Of a stretch of 64,000 nt of DNA, positions 26,019-34,373 are shown one piece after another (the first letter of the stretch is position 1; the number at the start of each line of letters is the position of its first letter). The stretch is from Frankia sp. QA3 (GTDB lineage Bacteria; Actinomycetota; Actinomycetes; Frankiales; Frankiaceae), in contig NZ_CM001489.1 of the NCBI RefSeq assembly GCF_000262465.1, positions 291,384 through 355,383 of the forward strand, given 5' to 3'. A program made the position numbers and the translations under genes. Below the pieces are notes generated by a model. The model was not told the origin of the DNA. It worked only from the letters and a program-made list of their open reading frames with translations, and made no database searches.

Positions 26019-27296
26019 ATGCGCGTGGAGCTCGGTCTCGATGACGATCCGACGCTCGCTGACCTGAGGTCCGAGCTGCGGAACTGGATCACGGACAATG
26101 CGCCGCCGGGGCTGGCCGACCTGCTCGACTGGCGGTCGGGCGTCGATCTGCCCGGGTCCGTCGCCAGCCGGGTACGTGAGGAGGAGAGGGCCTGGGCAAT
26201 CAGGGATCCGCGCTACCGCCAATGGGAACAGCGCTGCCTGGATGCCCGGCTCGTCTGTCCGGCCTGGCCGACGGAACATGGTGGAAGAGGCTGGCACGCC
26301 CCTGAGATGACCGTGCTCGACGAGGAGTTCTACCGGGCCGGTGTTCCGCGCGTTGACCGGGTCCAGGGCGAGTCCATGGTGGGTCCGTCGATCATCCTGC
26401 ATGGCACCGACGATCAACAGGTGCGGTTCCTGCCGCCCATCCGGTCTGGTGACCATCGCTACTGCCAGGGCTTTTCGGAGCCGGCGGCCGGCTCCGACCT
26501 CGCGTCGGCCCGGACCCGTGGCGTCGTCGACGGCGACGAGGTGATCATCACCGGCCAGAAGGTGTGGACCTCGCGGTTCGCGACCGCAAATATGATCTTC
26601 GTGCTGTGTCGGACCAACCCCCAGGAATCCAAGCACCGGGGCCTGTCCTACGTCATCGTTCCCTTCACCCCGGGGGAGAACGGCATCGAGGTGCGTCCCA
26701 TCCGCCAGATGACGGGGGCCGCGGAGTTCGCGGAGGTGTTCTTCGACGCCACTCGGGCCCGCCTCGCCGACGTCATCGGTGGGCTCGGCCGGGGATGGCA
26801 GGTCGTCCAGTCGACGCTGGCCTTCGAGCGGGCCGCCGCGGGGCGTGCGAGCACGATGCTGATCCAGGCCCGGCGGCGGGAACTGCGGGACCTCATCGAC
26901 CTGGCGCGGCGCAAGGGGCTCACCGGGGATCCGTTGGTGCGCCAGGATCTCGCCTGGGCCGCCACCCAGGTCCTGCTGTTGAGCACAACCTGGTCGCGGA
27001 CGGTGGCCGAGATCGCCGCCGGCCGCGAGCCCGGACGCCAGCAGACCGCGTGGAAGCTCATGTGGAGCGAGTACCACCTGCGGCTGGGGGAGATCGCGCT
27101 GCGCATCGCCGGCCCCGGTGCCCTGGCGCGGCCCGCGGGCGTCGGGTACCCGACCGACGACTGGCAGGATGCCTACCTCGTCGCGCACTCCGGCACGGTG
27201 TACGCGGGAACCAGCGAGGTGCACCGCAACATCATCGGTGAGGGCGTCCTCGGCCTGCCCCGGGAGCCACGGCCGGCGGCGGCGATCAGATCGTGA
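26019..27296 (+). CDS. Acyl-CoA dehydrogenase
   Basis: The 425-residue flavoprotein would form the alpha-beta double bond in an acyl-CoA. It has PAWPTEHGGRGW near the N-terminus, QGFSEPAAGSDLASARTRG (flavin/substrate loop), KVWTSRF, and a C-terminal HSGTVYAGTSEVHRNIIGEGVLG. This is typical of the FadE group used in steroid and branched-chain degradation. The ATG at 26019 follows ACGGAG closely; the GTG at 26025 has better spacing. It is co-directional with the lyase and the MaoC pair. Confidence 0.92.
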   Translation: MRVELGLDDDPTLADLRSELRNWITDNAPPGLADLLDWRSGVDLPGSVASRVREEERAWAIRDPRYRQWEQRCLDARLVCPAWPTEHGGRGWHAPEMTVLDEEFYRAGVPRVDRVQGESMVGPSIILHGTDDQQVRFLPPIRSGDHRYCQGFSEPAAGSDLASARTRGVVDGDEVIITGQKVWTSRFATANMIFVLCRTNPQESKHRGLSYVIVPFTPGENGIEVRPIRQMTGAAEFAEVFFDATRARLADVIGGLGRGWQVVQSTLAFERAAAGRASTMLIQARRRELRDLIDLARRKGLTGDPLVRQDLAWAATQVLLLSTTWSRTVAEIAAGREPGRQQTAWKLMWSEYHLRLGEIALRIAGPGALARPAGVGYPTDDWQDAYLVAHSGTVYAGTSEVHRNIIGEGVLGLPREPRPAAAIRS

Positions 27297-27349
27297 CGCG
27301 ATCGGATGCCGACTCGGAAGGCGACTCGGAAGGCGACAAGGAGAACGCG

Positions 27350-27832
27350 GTGCCACGTTTCCAGTTTCCCGTCGAGGCCGGGCACGTCCTGTGCTTCGCC
27401 CGGGCGGTCGGCGACGACGACCCGGTGCGCTACGACGCGGAGCACGAGCGCACGATCCACCGGGGAGGGCTGTCCGCCTCTCCCACGTTCGTCGCCGCGG
27501 TGGCTCAGTTCGACCCCGACTGGCCCTACCGGCCGCGGCCTGGTCAGCCCTGGTATGGATCGGGGCGAGGCCCGGGTACGCCGCCCCCGGGGGCGGGCAC
27601 GACGAGCCTGCACGCGGAGCAGCACTACGAATACCACCGCCAGGTGCGGCCCGGCGACGTGCTCACCGTCGAGCGGTCCGCCGGGGCGGCCTGGGAGAAG
27701 CACAGCGCCCGCAGTGGCCGGCTGCGGTTCGAGGAGGAGATCACCCGTTTCACCGACCCCGCCGGTGAACTTGTGGTGACGGCGCGCCGGGTGAGAGTGA
27801 TCACCGGAGGACCGGCGGAGGGCTTGACATGA
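27350..27832 (+). CDS. MaoC-like dehydratase N-terminal-type protein (FAS1-like hot-dog), subunit A
   Basis: The 160-residue protein is a hot-dog fold of the type that pairs with a MaoC hydratase. It has FPVEAGHVLCFARAVGDDDP, PTFVAAVAQFDP and LHAEQHYEYHRQVRPGDVL. It lacks the catalytic D-x5-H of active MaoC units, so it probably forms the substrate-binding half of a heteromer, like ChsH1/ChsH2. GTG 27350 is chosen because AAGGAG is at 27338-27343. A 12-bp duplication (27311-27322, 27323-27334) lies just before. The next gene overlaps by ATGA. Confidence 0.85.
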   Translation: MPRFQFPVEAGHVLCFARAVGDDDPVRYDAEHERTIHRGGLSASPTFVAAVAQFDPDWPYRPRPGQPWYGSGRGPGTPPPGAGTTSLHAEQHYEYHRQVRPGDVLTVERSAGAAWEKHSARSGRLRFEEEITRFTDPAGELVVTARRVRVITGGPAEGLT

Positions 27833-28245
27833 CCATGGTCCGTGAGCTGGAGATCGGCGGCACCCACACCCAGCTTCTCGTCGAGGAGCTGACCAGAACT
27901 CAGATCGTCATGTACGCCGGGGCGTCGGGTGACTACAACCCGCTGCACACCGACGAGGTGTACGCCACCAGGATCGCCGGGTTCCCGTCCGTGCTCGCGC
28001 ACGGGCAGCTCACCATGGGTCTCACCGCGCGGCTGGTCACCTCGTGGCTCGACGACGCGGTGCTCACCGCGTTCGGGGTGCGGTTCTCCCGGCAGGTGTG
28101 GCCGGGAGACACCCTGACGGGCACGGTGACGGTCACGGCCGTCGGCGAACAGGACGGTCGGCCCACCGCCGAACTGATGTTGATCACCACCAACCAGGAG
28201 GACCAGACGGTCGTCAGCGGCTATGCGCGGGTGCGCGGCGAGTGA
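27829..28245 (+). CDS. MaoC-family enoyl-CoA hydratase, subunit B
   Basis: The 138-residue hot-dog protein has the hydratase 2 motif: GASGDYNPLHTDEVYA with catalytic Asp and His, then SVLAHGQLTMG. It would add water to an enoyl-CoA, with the preceding gene product as partner. It overlaps that gene by 4 nt. The pair is paralogous to the pair at 50522-51378. Confidence 0.9.
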   Translation: MTMVRELEIGGTHTQLLVEELTRTQIVMYAGASGDYNPLHTDEVYATRIAGFPSVLAHGQLTMGLTARLVTSWLDDAVLTAFGVRFSRQVWPGDTLTGTVTVTAVGEQDGRPTAELMLITTNQEDQTVVSGYARVRGE

Positions 28246-28258
28246 ACGGGACGACCTC

Positions 28259-29011
28259 ATGACCGGTGGAACTCGCCGTCAGGCGCTCGTGGCCGGCGGC
28301 AGCGGCGGTATCGGCTCGGCCATCTGCGGCGCGCTGGCCCGGGACGGGCTGGACGTGGTCCTCACCTACCGCCGCGATGCCGATGCGGCGAAGCGGGCGG
28401 CTACCGCGGTGAGCGATGCGGGTCGGCAGGCCCGGGTGTGCCAGCTCGACCTGACGGACGCGGCCGCCAGCGCCGACCTCGTCGGTCGGCTCCCGCGTCT
28501 CGATGTCGTCGTCTATGCCGCCGGTCCGCAGATCCCGATGCGCTACACCGGCGAGATCGACCCGGATCTGTTCGCCCGGCAGATGTCCCGGGACGCGGTC
28601 GCGGCGTTCAATCTGCTGCGGCCGGCCATCCCGCCGCTGCGTGCGACCCGGGGGGCCGCGGTCTGCCTCGTCACGACCGCGCTGCGACGTTATGCGACCC
28701 GCGACCTGCTCTCCGCGGCGCCCAAAGCGGCCGTGGAGCAGGTGGCCCGCGCCATCGCCGCGGAGGAGGGCAGGCACGGCGTGCGGGCCAACTGCGTCGG
28801 TGTCGGGGTGATCCAGGCCGGCCTGTGGGAGGACCTTCTCGCGACCGGCGACTACGACGAGCGGGCACTGGCCGCGGCGATGCGCGCGACGCCGTTGCGG
28901 CGGTTCGGCCGCGCGGACGAGGTGGCCGAGGTCGTCGCGTTCCTCGCCTCCGCGCGCTCGTCCTACGTCACCGGGCAGACGCTCTGCGTCGACGGCGGAT
29001 ACTCCGTCTGA
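28259..29011 (+). CDS. SDR-family protein with altered active site
   Basis: The 250-residue protein has the SDR cofactor motif GGSGGIG, YAAGPQ in place of NNAG, and a classical SDR end (FLASARSSYVTGQTLCVDGGY). The Y-x3-K motif reads S-A-A-P-K (LLSAAPKAAVEQ), so the catalytic Tyr is replaced by Ser, and the usual Ser is Thr (LVTTALRR). A Tyr nine residues before that Ser (RRYATRD) might substitute. Either it catalyses a different step or it is a binding protein. It follows the MaoC pair by 13 bp. Confidence 0.85.
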   Translation: MTGGTRRQALVAGGSGGIGSAICGALARDGLDVVLTYRRDADAAKRAATAVSDAGRQARVCQLDLTDAAASADLVGRLPRLDVVVYAAGPQIPMRYTGEIDPDLFARQMSRDAVAAFNLLRPAIPPLRATRGAAVCLVTTALRRYATRDLLSAAPKAAVEQVARAIAAEEGRHGVRANCVGVGVIQAGLWEDLLATGDYDERALAAAMRATPLRRFGRADEVAEVVAFLASARSSYVTGQTLCVDGGYSV

Positions 29012-29025
29012 CCGCCGACGGGACC

Positions 29026-29071
29026 CCCGCTCGTGGTCCCGGAACTCGTCCGGCCCGGGGCCACGAGCGGG
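29026..29071. terminator. Bidirectional hairpin between convergent operons
   Basis: CCCGCTCGTGG (29026-29036) pairs perfectly with CCACGAGCGGG (29061-29071), with further GC pairing inside the loop. It lies between the SDR ending at 29011 and the acyl-CoA dehydrogenase ending at 29081. Confidence 0.75.
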
Positions 29072-29080
29072 TGGGCCCGA

Positions 29081-30208
29081 TCAGAGGCCGAGACCGAGGG
29101 CCACGAGCTCGCGGTGCTCGCGGGGGCTGCCGAGCAGGACCTCCGACGCCTTGGCCCGCTTGAGGAACAGTTGCGTGTCGTGCTCCCAGGTGAACCCGAT
29201 GCCGCCGTGGACGTGCAGGGCGTCGGTGGCGACCTGGGAGAAGACCTCGGAGCAGTGCGCGCGGGCCATGCTCGACCGCACGGCGAGCTCCGGGCCCGGT
29301 GACTCCGCCTCGGTGGCCGCGGCATAGAGGGCGGACCGGGCGGTCTCGACGGCGACGAGCATGTCCGCACAGCGGTGCTTGACCGCCTGGAAGCCGCCGA
29401 TCGGGCGCCCGAACTGTTCGCGCAGCCGGGCATGGCCGACCGTCAGGTCGAGGCAGGCCTCGGCGCCGCCGAGCTGCTCGGCGGCGAGGGCGACGGCCGC
29501 CCGCCGCAGGACGAAGCGCAGCGCACCGGCGCCCCCGCCCTCCCGGCCGAGGAGCCGCGCGGGGGCTCCGTGCAACGCGATCCGGGCGAGTCTGCGGGTC
29601 TGGTCGAAGGCCGGGATCGGCTCGCGGACGACACCGTCCGCGTCGCCGTCGACGAGGAACAGGGACAGCCCGTCATCGCCGATCGTGCCCACCGCGCGGG
29701 CCGACACGATCAGGAGCTCCGCCGTCGCGCCATCGACGACCCGCGTCTTGCTTCCGGTCAGGCGAAAGCCGCCGGGACCGGCGGCCGCGATCGTGCCGAC
29801 CTCGGACACGTCGAAACGGTCACCTTCGGCAAAAGCAATCGTCGCCGTCGCCTCGGCCGCCGCGATCCGGGGCAGGAACGTCGCCCGATCGTCGGGCGAG
29901 CCCGCCAGCAGGAGTGTGTCGGCGCCGAGGCAGACGGTGGAGAAGTAGGGGCCGCCGTACAACACGCGACCCATCTCCTCGAGCACGACCGTCAGCGTCT
30001 CGTACGGCAGTCCCAGCCCGCCGTACTCCTCGGGCAGGTGCAGGGCCGTCAGACCCAGCTCCTTGCCCAGCCGGTCCCACACCGCGACGTCATGGCCGCC
30101 CGCGACATCCGCCTGATGTCGGGCCGCGGACACGGGGGCGTTCTCGGCGAGGAAGCCGCCGACCAGCGTCCGAAGTTCCAGGCCCTCCGCCGTCATTGCC
30201 GCGATCAT
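29081..30208 (-). CDS. Acyl-CoA dehydrogenase
   Basis: The 375-residue protein matches the smaller subunit type of actinobacterial acyl-CoA dehydrogenases: LHLPEEYGGLGLPYETLTVV, LTGSKTRVVDGA, LREQFGRPIGGFQAVKHRCAD and HVHGGIGFTWEHDTQLFLKRA near the end. In steroid degraders such proteins often work as alpha2beta2 heteromers, so the partner may be the protein at 26019 or 37836. The ATG at 30208 is preceded by GAGAGGG; the next Met is five codons in. It is divergent from the SnoaL/P450 operon. Confidence 0.9.
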   Translation of the reverse strand: MIAAMTAEGLELRTLVGGFLAENAPVSAARHQADVAGGHDVAVWDRLGKELGLTALHLPEEYGGLGLPYETLTVVLEEMGRVLYGGPYFSTVCLGADTLLLAGSPDDRATFLPRIAAAEATATIAFAEGDRFDVSEVGTIAAAGPGGFRLTGSKTRVVDGATAELLIVSARAVGTIGDDGLSLFLVDGDADGVVREPIPAFDQTRRLARIALHGAPARLLGREGGGAGALRFVLRRAAVALAAEQLGGAEACLDLTVGHARLREQFGRPIGGFQAVKHRCADMLVAVETARSALYAAATEAESPGPELAVRSSMARAHCSEVFSQVATDALHVHGGIGFTWEHDTQLFLKRAKASEVLLGSPREHRELVALGLGL

Positions 30209-30287
30209 CGTGTGCCCTCTCGTGTGGCCGTCCGGACAGGCCGGGCCGCGGGCCGGCCGCGTGGCCGCTGGGCCCGCGGACCCAACC

Positions 30288-30315
30288 TTGACTTCTAATT
30301 CGAACTCGGTATAGA
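30288..30315 (+). promoter_or_regulatory. Promoter TTGACT-N16-TATAGA
   Basis: TTGACT at 30288-30293 and TATAGA at 30310-30315 are spaced by 16 bp, close to the sigma-70-type consensus. It is 90 bp upstream of the SnoaL/P450 operon start at 30406. TTCTA/TAGAA half-sites overlap the boxes symmetrically (30293-30297 and 30312-30316). Confidence 0.6.
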
Positions 30316-30405
30316 AAACGTAGACGAGCGGGGCCTCCCTGGCAAGGCTGGACGACGCCGTGGCGCCGGGTCCGGCCCGGGTGAATCCACGAGAGGAACT
30401 GCAAC

Positions 30406-30837
30406 ATGACAATCGCACCGGACGCCGTCGCTGTGGTCCGCGCCTTTACGACCGCCCTGGGGGCCGGCGACGTCGGCACCTGTCTCGGCCTTCTCGCGGA
30501 GGACATCGTCTTCGCCGAGGCCGCCAGCCTGCCCTTCGGCGGGGAGTGGGTGGGCAAGTCCGGATTCGTGGCGCTGTTGAAGGCGGTGGGCCGGGACTAC
30601 GACGTGCGGCTGGAGCCCCCGACGGTGGATGCGGCGGGCGACGCGGTTCTCGTCCGGGTGTTCGGAACCTTTACCTCACGAAGAACGGGACGCAGCATGC
30701 CGATGAAGGTGCTCGATCTGTACCGCCTCCGGGATGGTCTGGTCGTCCGGGTGGACGTCTACTACCAGGACTGCCTGGCGCTGCGGGAGCTCGGTGGCCA
30801 CCCGTCGGACGGTGCGGCCGAGGCGGCCACCCGATGA
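30406..30837 (+). CDS. SnoaL-like / NTF2-fold protein
   Basis: The 143-residue protein has the cone-shaped NTF2 fold signs: VRAFTTALGAGDVGTCLGLLAEDIVF at the start, here shown by its key part GLLAEDIVF, then GEWVGKSGF and a final strand LDLYRLRDGLVVRVDVYYQD. Members include isomerases, hydratases and lactone-forming enzymes. It overlaps the P450 gene by ATGA. It may process the P450 product. AGAGGA precedes the ATG. Confidence 0.85.
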   Translation: MTIAPDAVAVVRAFTTALGAGDVGTCLGLLAEDIVFAEAASLPFGGEWVGKSGFVALLKAVGRDYDVRLEPPTVDAAGDAVLVRVFGTFTSRRTGRSMPMKVLDLYRLRDGLVVRVDVYYQDCLALRELGGHPSDGAAEAATR

Positions 30838-32075
30838 ACGACCGACCCGCCGCGTGCCGGGCGGCCGAGGCGCTCGGTCACGACTACGACCACTACGATC
30901 CGGCCTTCGCTCTCGATCCCCACGCCGACTACGCAAAACTGCGGGCCGCCTGTCCGGTGGCCTACACCGACAACTACGGCGGCTTCTTCGTCGTCTCCAG
31001 GTTTCGCGATCTGAACGAGGTGCTGCACGACGCGAAGGCGTTCTCCTCCTGGCCCGCCGACACGCCCCCGACTCCGGGCCACTCGCGGGCCCTGATCCCG
31101 CTCGAGGTGGACCCGCCGGAGCACCGTCGCTATCGCATGATCATCGATCCGATCTTCCGCCCCCGGGCGATCGGGGGTATGGCTGACGAGATCCGTTCCC
31201 GGGCCGCGGAGCTGGCCGCGCGCATGGCGGCCGAGCGTGAGTTCGACTTCATGGAGAAGTTCGGCCGGCCGTTTCCGGGCGCCGTCTTCCTACGACTCGT
31301 CGGCCTCGATTTCAGCGTCGAGCAGCGTGACCAGCTCTGCGACTGGGCGGGCACAATCCTGCACACGACGACGGAGGGGGCCACGCACGGCGATGTGGAG
31401 GCGCAGACGGCCGCGCGGCTGAAAGCGGGCCGGGCACTGAACACTTTTCTGCGGGGCCTGCTCGACGAGCGGCTTGAAACTCCCGGGGAGGACATCCTCT
31501 CGCGGCTGATCGACGCCGAACTGCCGGGCCAGCGGAAGATGGATTACCACGAGATCCTCAATTTCGCCTATGTCCTGGTGCTCGCCGGGCTCGACACGGT
31601 CACGACGGCGCTCGGCTTCAGCTTCCTGCACCTCGCCCGACGGCCCGACCTGCAGGACCGGATCGCGGCCGACCCGTCACTCATCCCCGGGGCCGTCGAG
31701 GAACTGCTGCGCTACGAGCCGATCGTCCATGCGAGCCGGACCGTCATGGAGTCGCGGGTACTGGGCGGAACGCAGCTGCAGCCCGGCGACCGGGTGGTGC
31801 TGCCGCTCGCGTCCGCGCACCGCGACGAGGAGGCCTTCCCGGACGCGAACGAGCTGCTCATCGACCGGAAGATCGCCTCGACACTGGTCTTCGGCGCAGG
31901 CAGCCACCGCTGTGTCGGGATGCATCTGGCCCGCATGGAGCTGACCATCGCCTTCGAGGAGATCTTCCGGCGCGTACCGCGCTTCTCCCTTCCGCCCGAC
32001 GCGGTCCTCGAGACGCACGGCGGGCAGACGCGGAGCCTGATGAACCTGCCGTTTCGCACCTGGCGCGACGACTGA
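30834..32075 (+). CDS. Cytochrome P450
   Basis: The 413-residue soluble P450 would hydroxylate a substrate using electrons from ferredoxin. It has the I-helix LAGLDTVTTA, the ExxR motif in VEELLRYEP, and the heme-binding FGAGSHRCVG with Cys360. The length fits bacterial class I P450s. It lies in an operon with the SnoaL-like protein (ATGA overlap) and the NDP-forming acyl-CoA synthetase. The ferredoxin and reductase genes at 40.9-42.5 kb are likely electron donors. Confidence 0.95.
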   Translation: MNDRPAACRAAEALGHDYDHYDPAFALDPHADYAKLRAACPVAYTDNYGGFFVVSRFRDLNEVLHDAKAFSSWPADTPPTPGHSRALIPLEVDPPEHRRYRMIIDPIFRPRAIGGMADEIRSRAAELAARMAAEREFDFMEKFGRPFPGAVFLRLVGLDFSVEQRDQLCDWAGTILHTTTEGATHGDVEAQTAARLKAGRALNTFLRGLLDERLETPGEDILSRLIDAELPGQRKMDYHEILNFAYVLVLAGLDTVTTALGFSFLHLARRPDLQDRIAADPSLIPGAVEELLRYEPIVHASRTVMESRVLGGTQLQPGDRVVLPLASAHRDEEAFPDANELLIDRKIASTLVFGAGSHRCVGMHLARMELTIAFEEIFRRVPRFSLPPDAVLETHGGQTRSLMNLPFRTWRDD

Positions 32076-32128
32076 TGCCGGCGACACCCGTCGACGCTGG
32101 GCCGGACAGCGGTGAAGGAGGCCCGGAC

Positions 32129-34333
32129 ATGACCGCGCAGGAAGGCGCCGATCGCCGCGCCGGGCTACGGCCCGACGTCGTCGCCCGTTTCCTGGATCCC
32201 CACTCCGTCGCGATCGTCGGGGTCTCCACAGGGGTCACCGAGGCCTACAAAGCGGGTGGTCGGGCGGTGCTCGACCACCTCGGGACCTACGGCTACGCCG
32301 GGCGGGTAACCGTCGTCCACCCGACGGCCGTCGAGGTCGACGGCCGTCCGGCTCTGCGGTCCCTGACCCTCCTGCCGGACGTGCCGGACGTGGTCGTCGT
32401 CGCGGTGCCGGCCCATCGGGTGCGGGGGGTGCTCGAACAGTGCGCGGCGGTGGGCGCTCGCCAGGTCCTGATGCTCACCGCCGGATTCGGCGACCTGGGG
32501 GAGGAGGGCGAGCGGCTGGAGCACTCGCTGCTGGAGTACGCGCGGGAGCAGGGAATCAACGTCGTCGGCCCCAACAGCACCGGGCTGATCACGGTGCGCA
32601 CCGGACTGGCGTTGAGCATGACCTCGGTCCTGACCGGTGGGGAACCGATCCCCGCCGGCGGCCTCGCGATCATCGCCCAGAGCGGGGCGATCGGGAGCAC
32701 CGTGGTCGAGCGGGCGAAGGTGGCCGGGGTCGGCGTCTCGCATGTCGTGAGCACCGGCAACCAGCGCGACATGGATGTCCCCGACTTCCTCGCGTACTTC
32801 GCCGGCGCCCCGGACGTCCACACGGTCGCGGCGTACCTGGAGTCCATCCGCGACGGCGAACTGCTCGCGCGGGCGGTACGCGAGCTCACCCGGGCGGGCA
32901 AACGGTTCATCGTCTATCTCGGGGGCCGTACCTCCGCCGGGGAGCGCGCGGCCGCCAGCCACACCGGCAAGATCGTCGGACGGGGCCAGCTCGAACTGGC
33001 CCTGCTGCGAGCGCTGGGCGCGACCGTGGTCGACGATCCGGACGACCTGTGGGTACTCGGCGGTGCCGATACCGGTGAGCCCGGCGGGCGTTTCCCGCGC
33101 CGCTGGGGGATGGTCGCGTACTCCGGCGGTATGGCCGTTCTCGCCACGGAGCAGCTCGCCGCGGCCGGGGTGACCTTCCCTGCGCTGTCGGGGGCGACGT
33201 TCGCCCGGGTGAAGGAGCGGGCTCCGTCCTTCGCGGCGGCCCCCAACCCGCTCGACGTCGGTCCCGGGTCGATGCCGAACGACTTCCGGCACTACCTCGC
33301 GGCGGTGGCCGACGACCCGGCGGTCGAAGCGGTGTGTGTCCCGCTGCCGATGGGCGCGCGTGGGTGGAACCAGTCCAGCGTCGATGACGTCCTCGCGGTG
33401 CGCGAGAGCTCCCGCAAGCCGTTCGTCGTGCTCTGGTACGGCGGCCCGGCGCTCGGACCCCACATCGCCCGCCTGCGCGCCGCGGGCGTCCTGGTCGCGC
33501 AGACCCCGTCCGACCTCGGCCGGGTCGTCCGGGCCCTGCTCGGCCCGGCGCGGGAGCCGACGCAGTTGGTGCTGTCGGGGACGGCCGTGCCGTCGGTGCC
33601 GTCGGTGCCGTCGGGGACGGCCACGGCCGGGACCGCCGGCGGGGTGGTCGGCGGGGCGGATGCCCTCATGCTGCTGGCGTCCGCCGGAGTCGACGTCTGC
33701 CCGATGCGGGTGTGCGCCGACGCCACCTTCTCGGTACTGAAGGCCGCCGAGGAGATCGGTTACCCCGTCGTCCTGAAGTCGGGTGACGCGGCGGTGGCGC
33801 ACCGGACGGAGCTTGGCCTGGTCGCCGTCGGGCTCGGCTCCGCGCCGGCGGTGGCGGCGGCGCTGAGCGAGATGCGGGGCCGGTGGGCGGCGGACGGCCC
33901 CCGCCCCTGGATCGTGCAGAAGATGGTCTCCGGCGGCCTGGAACTGGTTCTCACCGTCCGTGACGCCGGTCTGCTGGGAGTGTTCGGGAGCTTCGGCCTC
34001 GGCGGCGCCGCGGTCGAAGTGCTCCGCGACGTGGAGTCGGTGCCGCTGCCGTGCGACGAGCCCACGCTGCGCCGGGCGGCGTCCCGCCTGCGGACGGCGG
34101 AACTTCTCGAGGGGTTCCGGGGTGGCGAACCGGTCTCCTTCGCCTGGCTCGCCACGACCCTCAACGGGCTGGGCGAGGTGCTGCGGGCGCACGGGCTGGC
34201 GGAGATCGAGATCAACCCGGCGCTGGTATCGCGGCGCGGCGGCGTCGTCGTCGATGCGTTGCTCATCGCGAGTCCCGTCGACTTGACCGGGAAAAAATTG
34301 AGATTAGAATTAGAAAACGACGTTCACGCGTGA
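32129..34333 (+). CDS. NDP-forming acyl-CoA synthetase (acetate--CoA ligase family)
   Basis: The 734-residue protein has the layout of ADP-forming acyl-CoA synthetases. A CoA-binding Rossmann domain comes first (FLDPHSVAIVGVS), then ligase domains with VVGPNSTGLI, QSGAIGS and the phospho-His candidate His278 (ASHTGK), and a C-terminal ATP-grasp part (about 510-730; VVLKSGDAAVAHRTELG, IEINPAL). A VPSVPSVPS linker (487-495) is encoded by a 9-bp repeat. ATG 32129 follows AAGGAGG; an ATG at 32075 overlaps the P450 stop. It would make or consume acyl-CoA with ATP. Confidence 0.88.
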   Translation: MTAQEGADRRAGLRPDVVARFLDPHSVAIVGVSTGVTEAYKAGGRAVLDHLGTYGYAGRVTVVHPTAVEVDGRPALRSLTLLPDVPDVVVVAVPAHRVRGVLEQCAAVGARQVLMLTAGFGDLGEEGERLEHSLLEYAREQGINVVGPNSTGLITVRTGLALSMTSVLTGGEPIPAGGLAIIAQSGAIGSTVVERAKVAGVGVSHVVSTGNQRDMDVPDFLAYFAGAPDVHTVAAYLESIRDGELLARAVRELTRAGKRFIVYLGGRTSAGERAAASHTGKIVGRGQLELALLRALGATVVDDPDDLWVLGGADTGEPGGRFPRRWGMVAYSGGMAVLATEQLAAAGVTFPALSGATFARVKERAPSFAAAPNPLDVGPGSMPNDFRHYLAAVADDPAVEAVCVPLPMGARGWNQSSVDDVLAVRESSRKPFVVLWYGGPALGPHIARLRAAGVLVAQTPSDLGRVVRALLGPAREPTQLVLSGTAVPSVPSVPSGTATAGTAGGVVGGADALMLLASAGVDVCPMRVCADATFSVLKAAEEIGYPVVLKSGDAAVAHRTELGLVAVGLGSAPAVAAALSEMRGRWAADGPRPWIVQKMVSGGLELVLTVRDAGLLGVFGSFGLGGAAVEVLRDVESVPLPCDEPTLRRAASRLRTAELLEGFRGGEPVSFAWLATTLNGLGEVLRAHGLAEIEINPALVSRRGGVVVDALLIASPVDLTGKKLRLELENDVHA
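34283..34310 (+). promoter_or_regulatory. Promoter TTGACC-N16-TAGAAT inside the end of a coding sequence
   Basis: TTGACC (34283-34288) and TAGAAT (34305-34310) lie within the last 17 codons of the synthetase gene. The AT-rich run is unlike the surrounding GC-rich coding sequence. It would drive the amidohydrolase operon starting at 34374. Confidence 0.6.
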
Positions 34334-34373
34334 TTCCGTGCGTAACGCGAGCCTTTCCTGAATGAGGTTCCCG

